From positions 1 to 50,494 of the forward strand of contig JAEUUV010000282.1 of NCBI GenBank assembly GCA_016787285.1: a stretch of 50,494 nt of DNA, in the 5' to 3' direction. The translations under genes were made by a program, and so were the position numbers. Position 1 is the stretch's first letter, and every line of letters starts with the position of its first letter. Below, piece by piece: positions 9,079 through 17,700 of this stretch. Below the pieces are notes generated by a model. It worked only from the letters and a program-made list of their open reading frames with translations. It ran no database searches and had not been told where the DNA came from. This DNA is from Saprospiraceae bacterium. GTDB taxonomy: Bacteria; Bacteroidota; Bacteroidia; Chitinophagales; Saprospiraceae.

Positions 9079-10776
9079 ATGCCTGTACCCCGCCGGCGCC
9101 TGCTTCCCACCGACGAAGCAGCCGCCCAACACCTGCACGATGCGCTCGGCATCCATCCACTGCTGTGTCGCCTGCTCGCCCAACGCGGAATTTCCACCTT
9201 CGATCAAGCCAAACAGTTTTTCCGCCCATCGCTCGACGACCTGCACCACCCGTACCTGATGTGCGACATGGATCGCGCCGCCGAACGCCTCGACCGCGCC
9301 GTCCAAAACATCGAACGTATCCTGCTCTACGGCGACTACGACGTGGACGGCACCACCAGTGTCGCCCTGATGTACGACTTCCTCTCGGCGTTCCACCCCA
9401 ACCTCGATTACTACCTGCCCGACCGCGACAAGGAGGGCTACGGCGTCAGCACCGCCGGCGTGGAATATGCCCGCGAAACAGGCGCGACCCTCGTGGTGGC
9501 CATGGACTGCGGCGTGAAAGCCCACCGGGCGGTGGCCCTGGCCAAATCGTACGGCGTTGATTTTATTATCTGCGATCACCACCTGCCCGACCCTGAACTG
9601 CCCGTGGCGGTGGCTGTACTTGACCCCAAACGCCCCGATTGCAACTACCCGTTCAAGGAACTCAGCGGCTGCGGAGTGGCCTTCAAACTGGCGCAAGCCC
9701 TGGCCCTGCGCCGGAACACACCTGCCGAGGAACTCAGCCCGTTGCTCGACCTGGTAGCCGTCAGCATCTGCTGCGATCTGGTACCGATGACCGGCGAAAA
9801 CCGTGTGCTGGTGCATTTTGGTCTGCAAAAACTCAACCGCGATCCGCGGCTCGGCCTGTGGGCGCTCATCCAGCGCAGCGGAAGGCGGCATCCCCTGCCG
9901 GTGTCCGACGTGGTGTTCGGCATCGGCCCGATGATCAATGCCGCCGGCCGGCTCGGCGATGCCCGCGAGGCCGTGCGCGTGCTGCTCGCCGCCGAACGCC
10001 ACAGCGCCCTCGAAGCCGCCGGCACCTTGTCTGCGCGCAATCGCTCGCGCAAGGAGACCGACCAGAACACCGCCGAAATCGCCCGTCGCCGCATACTGGA
10101 CGACCCCGCTGCAACCTCCCGCAAGAGCATCGTGCTGTTCGACCCCGCCTGGCACAAGGGCATCATCGGCATCGCCGCCGCCCGCATGGTGGAGCAGTTT
10201 CACCGCCCGGCAGTTATCCTCACGGAAAGCGGCGGCAAGGCCGTCGGCTCGGCGCGATCGGTGCCGGGTTTCGACCTGCACGCGGCGCTCAGCCGCTGCG
10301 AGCACCTGTTCAGTTCGTTCGGCGGGCACGCACACGCCGCCGGCGTACAAATGGCGCTGGAAAACGTGCCGGCATTCGCCGAAATGTTCGAAGAAGTGGT
10401 GCGGGAAACCCTGCCGCCGGATTGCGAAACGCCCGAAATTGAAATCAGCGGTGAATTGAATTTTGCCGACATCACGCCGGCATTTTGGCGCACACTGCGG
10501 CAGTTTGCCCCCTTTGGGCCGGGAAACATGACGCCGGTTTTTTGTGCGAAAAACGTGGCCGACACCGGCAAGAGCCGGCACTTGGCCAACAACCACGTAC
10601 GGCTGTCGGTACGGCAGGGCGACACCGGGCCGGAGTTCAGCGGTGTAGCCTTCGGATTGGGCGAACAGTTCCGGGCCGTGCAGGAGGGGCCGTTTGAACT
10701 GGCCTTCAGCCTGTTCGACGACGACTGGCACGGCGAGCGGGTGCTGGCGTTGCTGGCGCGCGGGTTTCGGCGATGA
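9079..10776 (+). CDS. recJ: Single-stranded-DNA-specific exonuclease RecJ
   Basis: A 565-residue 5'-3' single-strand exonuclease of the DHH superfamily, used in RecF-pathway repair and mismatch repair. Domain order is DHH (about residues 75-225), DHHA1 (about 340-450) and the RecJ OB domain (about 455-560). Metal-binding motifs are intact: GDYDVDGTTS (D86, D88, D90), MDCG (D143) and CDHH (D166-H168); the DHHA1 block carries SSFGGHAHAAG. Length and ending (LARGFRR) are normal. Oddity: 750 bp downstream, after a REP/RAYT insertion, lies a second copy of its last 22 codons (11524-11589). Confidence 0.95.
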   Translation: MPVPRRRLLPTDEAAAQHLHDALGIHPLLCRLLAQRGISTFDQAKQFFRPSLDDLHHPYLMCDMDRAAERLDRAVQNIERILLYGDYDVDGTTSVALMYDFLSAFHPNLDYYLPDRDKEGYGVSTAGVEYARETGATLVVAMDCGVKAHRAVALAKSYGVDFIICDHHLPDPELPVAVAVLDPKRPDCNYPFKELSGCGVAFKLAQALALRRNTPAEELSPLLDLVAVSICCDLVPMTGENRVLVHFGLQKLNRDPRLGLWALIQRSGRRHPLPVSDVVFGIGPMINAAGRLGDAREAVRVLLAAERHSALEAAGTLSARNRSRKETDQNTAEIARRRILDDPAATSRKSIVLFDPAWHKGIIGIAAARMVEQFHRPAVILTESGGKAVGSARSVPGFDLHAALSRCEHLFSSFGGHAHAAGVQMALENVPAFAEMFEEVVRETLPPDCETPEIEISGELNFADITPAFWRTLRQFAPFGPGNMTPVFCAKNVADTGKSRHLANNHVRLSVRQGDTGPEFSGVAFGLGEQFRAVQEGPFELAFSLFDDDWHGERVLALLARGFRR

Positions 10777-10787
10777 TGTCAGCGGTC

Positions 10788-10880
10788 CACTGTTGCTGTT
10801 GGCGGGACGCCAACAGCGGCAAAACGGCAGAGCCGGAGCGTCTTTTCGCCGTTGTTGGCGTCCCGCCAACAACAACAACA
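10788..10880. repeat. Inverted pair of REP palindromes (BIME-like)
   Basis: Two hairpin units face each other. The first (10795-10817) has arms GCTGTTGGCG and CGCCAACAGC around GGA. The second (10851-10873) has arms GTTGTTGGCG and CGCCAACAAC around TCC, that is, the same unit reversed. Similarity extends into the flanks (AGCGGCAAAAC against the reverse of the second unit). A short CAA microsatellite follows the second unit. A third unit lies beyond the RAYT gene at 11496. Confidence 0.85.
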
Positions 10881-10942
10881 ACAACAACGCTCAATGCCAA
10901 GCCCAATACGCAAGATTTTCAGGAATCCATACACCGTAAAAA

Positions 10943-11455
10943 ATGTACACCCACTATCACAACCTGTATTTCACCACTGCCACCATTCTGGAGTGGAAAC
11001 ATCTTTTGCGTTTTGATAACCTGAAAAACATTGTGATAGATTCTTTGCGCTACATGTCAAATTCACAGAAAGCCGTGATATATGCCTTTGTCATTATGCC
11101 CAACCATATTCATTTAGTCTGGCACATTCGGGAAGAACATACATTGTCAGAGGTTAAATCTGCTTTGCTGTCTTTCACTGCTCACTAGTTCAAAAAAATA
11201 TTGACAGTTGAAAATCCTCAGGAACTCGAACGGTATAGAGTAAATTTGGCAGATCGAACTTACCAGTTTTGGGAGCGAAACCCATTGTCCATATCCATTC
11301 TTCACGACGAAGTCTTTTATCAGAAAGTTCGATATGTACGCTGGAACCCATGTGCAGAACACTGGCGCTTAGCTAATGAACCCGAAAGGTACAAGTACTC
11401 GTCTGCGTACTTGGCTGAGGGTGAACCCTACTGGGATTTTGTAGCAAAAGGATAA
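10943..11455 (+). pseudogene. REP-associated tyrosine transposase (RAYT), nonsense-broken
   Basis: A single frame of 171 codons encodes a Y1/IS200-like RAYT, broken only by a TAG at 11186-11188. The first half (81 residues, MYTHYHNLYF start) carries the HUH motif in MPNHIHLVW. The second half begins FKKIL and carries the C-terminal family block with YQKVRYVRWNP and the YKYSSAYL ending. Both halves are in the same frame. Relatives usually have Gln in SFTAHQF, so a single CAG-to-TAG change explains the break. RAYTs are single-strand transposases that act on REP palindromes, and REP units flank this gene on both sides. The gene is probably inactive unless the stop is read through. Confidence 0.85.
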
Positions 11456-11495
11456 ATCTGTGCAGAGCTTAGGATTGGAACTGAGCACCGCCGTT

Positions 11496-11518
11496 GCTGT
11501 TGGCGGGACGCCAACAGC
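11496..11518. repeat. Third REP palindrome, downstream of the RAYT gene
   Basis: Arms GCTGTTGGCG and CGCCAACAGC around GGA, the same sequence as the unit at 10795-10817 and in the same orientation. It ends 5 bp before the duplicated recJ tail. Confidence 0.85.
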
Positions 11519-11523
11519 GGCCA

Positions 11524-11589
11524 AGCCTGTTCGACGACGACTGGCAAGGCGAGCGGGTGCTGGCACCGACGGCACGAGGATTTCGCTGA
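11524..11589 (+). pseudogene. Duplicated recJ 3' end (22 codons)
   Basis: The first 41 bp match recJ 10708-10748 with one mismatch. The reading frame is kept to a TGA: it reads SLFDDDWQGERVLA followed by PTARGFR, where recJ reads SLFDDDWHGERVLA followed by LLARGFRR. There is no start codon. It is a remnant of a recJ C-terminus separated from the intact gene by the REP/RAYT block. Confidence 0.9.
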
Positions 11590-11594
11590 AGTCC

Positions 11595-12143
11595 TTAAAT
11601 CCGAATCGTTTTCACCTTGGTAGATTCCTTCGGCTTTGGCGCCGAAGTATCAGGTGTTGTGCCGGGAGCCTGTCTTTCCTGTTGCCGCAAACGTTCTTCG
11701 GGCAAAAGTTCGTCATCGGCCGGAGGCGTATTGCCGTCATCCCGGGGGCCTGAATCGCCGCGATTTTCCAGGTGGTTGTCATACGGATCCATGCCCCGGA
11801 AGAATCGCTCGAACATTTGGTCCAAACCGGAGGGGCCGCCGCCTTCAGGAAAACCGAACGACCTGAAGTCGAAGAACTGGCTGCTGCTTCCGTCGAGCGT
11901 AGTGTCTACGTGGAAATAAAAAAACGAACTGGAGTCGGGCGAAACGCGCAGTTGCCCGCCCTTGCTGAAGGTGGAATCGGCCGGAGGCATGATGCGCCGC
12001 ATTTGTTCGTCCATCCGGCGCTTCAGTTGCTCAAAACGATCGAGTGGAGATTCCCCGGACTGAGCCATAACCAAAACCGGGAGACACACCGCGGCCACCA
12101 GGGCGACAAGCATTTTTTTGCCGGAAAAAAGTACGTTACGCAT
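11595..12143 (-). CDS. Exported hypothetical protein
   Basis: A 182-residue protein with a signal peptide (KKMLVALVAAVCLPVLVMAQ, cleavage near residue 28). The mature part has a short helical segment (LDRFEQLKRRMDEQMRRI), a Phe-rich centre (SSFFYFHVD, QFFDFRSFGF) and a Pro/Glu/Asp-rich probably disordered tail ending KVKTIRI. No domain is recognised. It lies between the recJ remnant and a divergent flavoprotein gene. Function unknown. Confidence 0.65.
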   Translation of the reverse strand: MRNVLFSGKKMLVALVAAVCLPVLVMAQSGESPLDRFEQLKRRMDEQMRRIMPPADSTFSKGGQLRVSPDSSSFFYFHVDTTLDGSSSQFFDFRSFGFPEGGGPSGLDQMFERFFRGMDPYDNHLENRGDSGPRDDGNTPPADDELLPEERLRQQERQAPGTTPDTSAPKPKESTKVKTIRI

Positions 12144-12188
12144 GGTTTGAGTTTTTTGTTAGTGATAAAACCGCTGTAATCGAGGCTG

Positions 12189-12220
12189 CAAATTTAAAAA
12201 CATTCCCCACCAACCTGAAA
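12189..12220 (-). promoter_or_regulatory. Possible promoter of the exported hypothetical gene
   Basis: Minus-strand TTTC (12220-12217), 20-bp spacer, TAAATTTG (12196-12189), about 45 bp before the ATG at 12143. The -33 box differs by one base from TTTG. Confidence 0.45.
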
Positions 12221-12251
12221 CCATCTAACCCGAAACCAGTTAACCCTGCCC

Positions 12252-12259
12252 TACCTTTG
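12252..12259 (+). promoter_or_regulatory. TACCTTTG element 4 bp before a start codon
   Basis: A perfect TAnnTTTG -7 element ends 4 bp before the flavoprotein ATG at 12264, with no TTTG at the expected -33 position. If it is used, transcription would begin at or next to the ATG, giving a leaderless mRNA. Confidence 0.4.
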
Positions 12260-12263
12260 CTGC

Positions 12264-13475
12264 ATGAACATTGTCGTCATTGGCGGAGGCGCTGCGGGAT
12301 TTTTCGCGGCTATTGTGGCTGCCGAAGCGGGCGCCCGGGTGGCCATTCTGGAACGCGGCAATGCCGTATTGCAAAAAGTACGGATCAGCGGCGGCGGCAG
12401 GTGTAACGTCACGCATGCCTGTTTCGATGCCCGTGCCCTGGTGCAACACTACCCGCGCGGCAGCCGCGAACTCTTGGGGCCGTTCTCGCGATTCGGCCCG
12501 AAGGACACCGTGGAGTGGTTTGCCCAACGCGGCGTGCGCCTGAAAACAGAGGATGACGGGCGAATGTTTCCGGTGAGCGACGATTCCCAAACCATCGTGG
12601 AATGCCTGTGGAATGCCGCCAAACAAGCCGGCGTGCAGGTGCGAACCGGGGTGCGGGTCGAACGCATAGAACAAACTGCTTCCGGATGGCTGGTGCATAC
12701 CGGACGGCACACTCCCGAACCGGCCGACAGGGTGCTGTTGGCAGGCGGCAGCAGCGAAGGCCTATGGGCCATGTTGGCCGATCTTGGGCACACCATCGTG
12801 CCACCCGTGCCGTCTCTTTTTACGTTCAACTGCAAGGATACCCGTCTGCGCGATCTGGCGGGTGTGTCGGTGCGGGAAGCCGGAGTAGAAATTTCCGGAA
12901 CAAAACTCGCCGCAAACGGGCCGGTTCTGGTTACCCACTGGGGTCTGAGTGGCCCGGCCATCCTGCGGCTTTCAGCCTGGGGTGCCCGCATATTGCACGA
13001 TATGGGTTACCAGTTCACCTTGTCGGTCAACTGGCTTGGAAGCAAATCGTCGGACGAGATCGGGGCCGACCTGAACCGGTTGAAAATGGAGAACGCCCGC
13101 AAGCAGATCGGCGCCCACGCGCAGTTTGGCTTGCCGGTGCGGCTGTGGGAGCGGCTGGTAGAGTCGGCCGACATACCGCCCGACTTGCGTTGGGGCGATG
13201 CTTCCCGGCAGGTACTCGCCCGATTGGCGGAAGCACTGGGCCGATCCGGGTTTGCCATACGCGGCAAGAGCACGTTCAAGGAAGAATTTGTAACCGCCGG
13301 TGGGGTCAGTCTGCGTGAGGTGCATTTCAAAACATTTGAAAGCAGGCTATTCCCCGGGCTGTATTTTGCCGGAGAAACACTCGACATTGACGCCATCACC
13401 GGCGGTTTCAATTTTCAGGCGGCCTGGACAGGCGGCTGGATTGCCGGGCATGCTATGACCGGGCAGTCTGATTAA
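12264..13475 (+). CDS. YhiN/HI0933-family FAD-dependent oxidoreductase
   Basis: A 403-residue flavoprotein. The N-terminal dinucleotide-binding motif is VVIGGGAAGFFAA (residues 4-16), followed by the family signature ISGGGRCNVTH, and near the C-terminus by FAGETLDIDAITGGFNFQ, which closes the FAD site. Domains follow the HI0933/BaiN-like order: split FAD domain with an inserted beta/alpha domain at about residues 190-340. The physiological substrate of this family is not settled. Its stop overlaps by 4 bp that of the convergent lipoprotein gene (13472-13951). Confidence 0.9.
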   Translation: MNIVVIGGGAAGFFAAIVAAEAGARVAILERGNAVLQKVRISGGGRCNVTHACFDARALVQHYPRGSRELLGPFSRFGPKDTVEWFAQRGVRLKTEDDGRMFPVSDDSQTIVECLWNAAKQAGVQVRTGVRVERIEQTASGWLVHTGRHTPEPADRVLLAGGSSEGLWAMLADLGHTIVPPVPSLFTFNCKDTRLRDLAGVSVREAGVEISGTKLAANGPVLVTHWGLSGPAILRLSAWGARILHDMGYQFTLSVNWLGSKSSDEIGADLNRLKMENARKQIGAHAQFGLPVRLWERLVESADIPPDLRWGDASRQVLARLAEALGRSGFAIRGKSTFKEEFVTAGGVSLREVHFKTFESRLFPGLYFAGETLDIDAITGGFNFQAAWTGGWIAGHAMTGQSD

Positions 13476-13951
13476 TTTTTCGGCTTGCTATCCAACGGTG
13501 CGCCAACCGGTGTGCCGCATACGTGGCCGGGCTGTCCGTGTGGCGGGTTGGTGCCGGGAGCCACCTTGACCGGTTGTGCAGAAGCCGGAGCGGGAGCTGC
13601 GTTTGCAGGAGTCGGCACCGGTGTCGGCGCAGCGGCGGAGGCGCCGCCTTTGGAGTCGAGCGGTGCGCCTACCGGGATGCCGCACTGGTGGCCAGGTTGG
13701 CCGTGTGGCGGATTCACTTTGCCGGAAGTGGCGGCAGCGGGTGTTGCCTGTCCGGTACCGGCAGCCGGCAAAGTGCCCGTACTGGAAACGGCTCCACCGG
13801 GCATTTCGCCCTGCGGGGCGCTCATGTTCGGTGTGCCGGACTCCGGAGTGGCGGATTCTTCAGTGGTAGCGGACTGGGACGTGTTGTCGTTGTTGCATGC
13901 AGCGGCAAACAAGCCGAGCAGCAAGGCGAAAGAAAAAGTACGGATGTTCAT
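13472..13951 (-). CDS. Small lipoprotein with two NPPHGQPGHxCGxPVGAPL repeats
   Basis: A 159-residue protein with a lipobox (LLGLFAAAC), then a Ser/Thr/Glu/Pro-rich low-complexity linker. Two copies of the motif NPPHGQPGH-x-CG-x-PVGAPLDSK lie at about residues 84-106 and at the C-terminus. Each contains two His and one Cys in fixed spacing, a pattern that could bind a metal or haem-like ligand (inference). The start at 13951 sets the lipobox at the N-terminus; an upstream ATG at 14047 would not. A TACCTTTG element lies 31 bp upstream on the same strand. Function unknown. Confidence 0.7.
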   Translation of the reverse strand: MNIRTFSFALLLGLFAAACNNDNTSQSATTEESATPESGTPNMSAPQGEMPGGAVSSTGTLPAAGTGQATPAAATSGKVNPPHGQPGHQCGIPVGAPLDSKGGASAAAPTPVPTPANAAPAPASAQPVKVAPGTNPPHGQPGHVCGTPVGAPLDSKPKN

Positions 13952-13981
13952 CTCTGCAATTTTTTTTGTGAAAAAGGCCGC

Positions 13982-13989
13982 CAAAGGTA
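13982..13989 (-). promoter_or_regulatory. -7 element TACCTTTG for the small lipoprotein gene
   Basis: Minus-strand TACCTTTG, 30 bp before the ATG at 13951. The nearest upstream TTTG is 28 bp away, too far for the usual spacer, so only the -7 box is supported. Confidence 0.4.
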
Positions 13990-14187
13990 TGCGGCTACCG
14001 GCAATTCGGAATAAAAACAAAGCATCAGTTTTTTTAGCATAGCCCAACCGAAGATCACATTACCTGTCAGAAACCCATTTTTTAACTATTGTCGCCTATC
14101 CGAAAAAAAACAGCCGTTGCCTTGCGAAGAATACCTTTCCTTTGTGGAACAGTTTTTGTTAATCCAATATTTTCAATTTTTTTATCC

Positions 14188-14691
14188 ATGAACCGATTCC
14201 TACTCACCGCAGTGCTGTGGCATTGCGCGCTTGCCTTTAGCGCCGCACAGGATGCCACCCTTTTCAACCAAGTCGTAGGCGCCACCGGGCGTTTCGCCGT
14301 GCAGCAAGGCCGCACCTTCGCATACACCATCGGCGAAGTGGTAATTCCTACGCTTTCTTCCTCAAACGTAGTTCTGACACAAGGTTTTCACCAGCCGGAG
14401 CAAACGCAAATCGTCTCTGTCGGCGATCCCGATCTCACAGACTGGGACATTCTCGTGTATCCCAATCCGGTGTCGGAAGCGCTGACCGTGCGGTACGCAC
14501 CCGACAAAGGTTCAACGCTGACGGCTACCGTGGTGGACCTTCTTGGCCGGGTCATCCTGACCGATCAGCCTTTGGCCGATCCCTCAGGCACCGTGCTCGA
14601 CTGCCGGCTTTGGCAGCCCGGGGTATACTTCGTGATCCTGACCGATCCGGTCAGCCGTGCCACGGCCATGACACGCGTCGTCAGGCTCTAA
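14188..14691 (+). CDS. T9SS type A sorted exported protein
   Basis: A 167-residue protein with a signal peptide (MNRFLLTAVLWHCALAFSAA). A short mature domain carries the pattern YTIGEVVIPTLSSS then LTQGFHQPE, common in Bacteroidota T9SS substrates. The C-terminal sorting domain starts at about residue 90 (VYPNPVSEALTVRY, DLLGRVI, GVYFVILTD) and ends MTRVVRL. Expected to cross the outer membrane by the type IX system and be cleaved there. It precedes two other exported genes on the same strand, 68 bp before the next. Start 14188 fits the signal peptide; the frame is open upstream. Confidence 0.8.
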   Translation: MNRFLLTAVLWHCALAFSAAQDATLFNQVVGATGRFAVQQGRTFAYTIGEVVIPTLSSSNVVLTQGFHQPEQTQIVSVGDPDLTDWDILVYPNPVSEALTVRYAPDKGSTLTATVVDLLGRVILTDQPLADPSGTVLDCRLWQPGVYFVILTDPVSRATAMTRVVRL

Positions 14692-14759
14692 GCCTTTCGT
14701 TCCCTCGCTTCTTTTACTCCATCATTTTTTCGTGATCATTCCAAAATTGATAAGGTACT

Positions 14760-17700
14760 ATGACAAACCGTCTCTTACTCATCTTTGCTCTGTTGGCTTC
14801 CCTGTTCACAGTCCGGCATGCCGACGCACAAAATGCACCCCAGGGTTTTAGTTACCAGTGCATTGTGCGGGACATCAACGGTGCTTCTCTGAACAACCAA
14901 AGCGTGTCCCTGCTCTTCACCATCCGGAACGGCGCCCCGAACGGGCCTGTCGCCTATTCGGAAATGCAGTCGGCTTCCACAAACGCATATGGCCTGGTGA
15001 ACCTGGTCATCGGCCAAGGCACTGCTTTGCAGGGCAATTTCAACACCATAAACTGGGGCGCAAGCGCCAAATACCTGACTGTTTCGTTGGAAACAGCGCC
15101 CAGTGTGTTCGACGAACTCGGTACCTCGCAACTGATGAGCGTGCCGTATGCGCTTTATGCGCAAAACACCTCCAGCGCCGGCGACAACTGGGGCACGCAA
15201 ACTGTGCAAACCTCGGCGGTACTTAGCGGAAACGGAACCAATAGCACTCCATTGACCATCGCCCAACAGGGTGCGCAGCCCGGTCAGGTGCTGAAATGGG
15301 ACGGCGCTACCTGGATTCCGCAAGACGACAATACCGGACAGAGCGGTACCGTCTCTCAGGTTAACACCGGCGCCGGTCTCACCGGCGGCCCTATTACCAC
15401 GACCGGCACCATCAGCCTTGCCAACTCCCCGGTGACTCCGGGCGTGTATGGCAGTCCGACCGAAATTCCGGTCGTGACAGTGGACCAGTACGGACGTGTG
15501 ACGAATGTTTCGCTCGTTTCCATTCCGCAAAACAGCACCACAATTACCGGCGCAGCCGGCATCGGTGTGACCCAGAATGGTCAGAATTTTACCATTACCA
15601 ACACCGGCGATACGAATGCTACGGACGACCTGACGACCTCCAGCACCGCTGACGGCGACGTGACCGGCCCCTTTTCTAATCTTCAGATCAAAGCCAATGC
15701 TGTAGGTAATGCAGAAATTGCCGATAATGCAGTAGGCACCTCCAAAATTACCGACGGCGCGGTGAGTACGGCTAAAATTGCCGACAATGCGGTAAACACC
15801 TCCAAAATTGCCGACAATGCGGTCAGCACGGCCAAAATTGCCAATGCCTCGGTTACCGCTGCCAAACTGAACGACATGGGCGCTGTCAGCGGTCAGGTAC
15901 TGAAATGGACCGGTACCATGTGGGCGCCTGCACAGGATGCTTTGGGAAGTGTGAGCCTGACCGGCGGCACCGGCATTACCATTTCCGGCGCTTCACCCAA
16001 CTTTACGATAACGAACAGCGGCGACACGAATGCAAACGACGACATTACCACGGCCAGTCAGGCCGACGGTGATGTGTCCGGCCCGTTTGCCAACCTGCAA
16101 ATCAAGTCGGGAGTAGTAGGTTCAACCGAATTGGCAAACAACGCCGTGACTACCTCCAAAATCAATGCACAGGCCGTGTCCGGTGACAAAATTGACCAGA
16201 TGAGTGCAGCCAACGGCCAGGTGCTCAAATGGAACGGAACCACCTGGGCGCCGGCAGCAGACAACCTCGGTACCGTTACGATTACCGGCGGTGTTGGCAT
16301 TGACGTGATCGCCGTAGGCCAGAATTTCACCATCGCAAACGGCGGCGATATCAACCCGTTCGACGACCTTACCACCAACAGTACTGCCGACGGCGACGTG
16401 GCCGGCCCGTTCTCCAACCTGCAAATCAAAGCCGGCGCCGTGAACAGTTTCGATCTGGCCAACAATGCCGTGCAAAACGCCAAAATCCAGAACGCTGCCG
16501 TTACCGGCGAAAAAATTGCCCAAATGGGCGCTTTCAACGGGCAGGTACTCAAATGGAACGGCACCACCTGGGCGCCGGCTGCAGATACCGGCGGCGATAA
16601 CTGGGGCACTCAGACTGTAGTGACTACTGCCGCTCTTTCGGGGGTGGGCACAGCCGGCAGCCCGCTAACCATCGACCAACAAGGCGCCACCAGCGGCCAG
16701 GTGCTCAAGTGGAGCGGCGCCGCCTGGTTGCCTGCCAACGATAACAACTCCGGCCCCGACAACTGGGGTGCGCAAACCGCTGTTACCAACCCGACATTGC
16801 TCGGAAACGGCACCCTTGGCAGCCCACTCGGCATTGCTCCGCAAGGCGCTGCAAACGGACAGGTACTCAAATACAATGGATTGACCTGGGCGCCTGCCGA
16901 CGATCAAACCGGCGCCGACAACTGGGGCGCTCAAACGGCACAAGTGAACCCGCGTCTTACCGGTAACGGCACTGCAGCAAACCCGCTTGACATTGCCCCG
17001 CAAGGCGCCGCCAACGGACAGGTGCTCAAATTTAACGGCACCACCTGGGCGCCTGCCGACGACAACAATACCGGCGGCGACAACTGGGGTACACAAACCA
17101 CCCAGATCACCGCACGACTCATCGGCAACGGTACTGCAGCAAACCCGCTTGACATTGCCCCGCAAGGCGCCGCCAATGGACAGGTGCTCAAATTTAACGG
17201 CACCACCTGGGCGCCCGCCAACGACAACAATACCGGCGGCGACAACTGGGGTACTCAAACGGTCGCCTCGTCCCTGAACCTTGACGGCGACGGTACCGCA
17301 GGAGACCCTTTGCGCCTTGCTCAATTCGGCGCCACGAACGGCCAGGTGCTCAAATGGGATCAGGCGCAGAACCTCTGGGTTCCTGCCAACGATATCGGCG
17401 GTGGCAGCGGCGACGATTGGGGCAATCAGGTGGCCCAAACCGACGCCACTCTGACCGGCGACGGTACCCCCGGCAGCCCGCTCGGCATTGCTGCCCAGGG
17501 CGCCACACCCGGCCAGGTGCTTAAATTTGATGGCACCAACTGGATTCCACAAGACGAAGCCGGTGGCGACGACTGGGGCAATCAGGTGGCTGTCACCTCG
17601 CTCAACATCATCGGGAACGGCACCGCCGCCAATCCGCTGCGCCTCGAAAACTTCGGCGCCATTAACGGCCAGGTGCTTTCCTGGAATTCCCTGCTGAACC

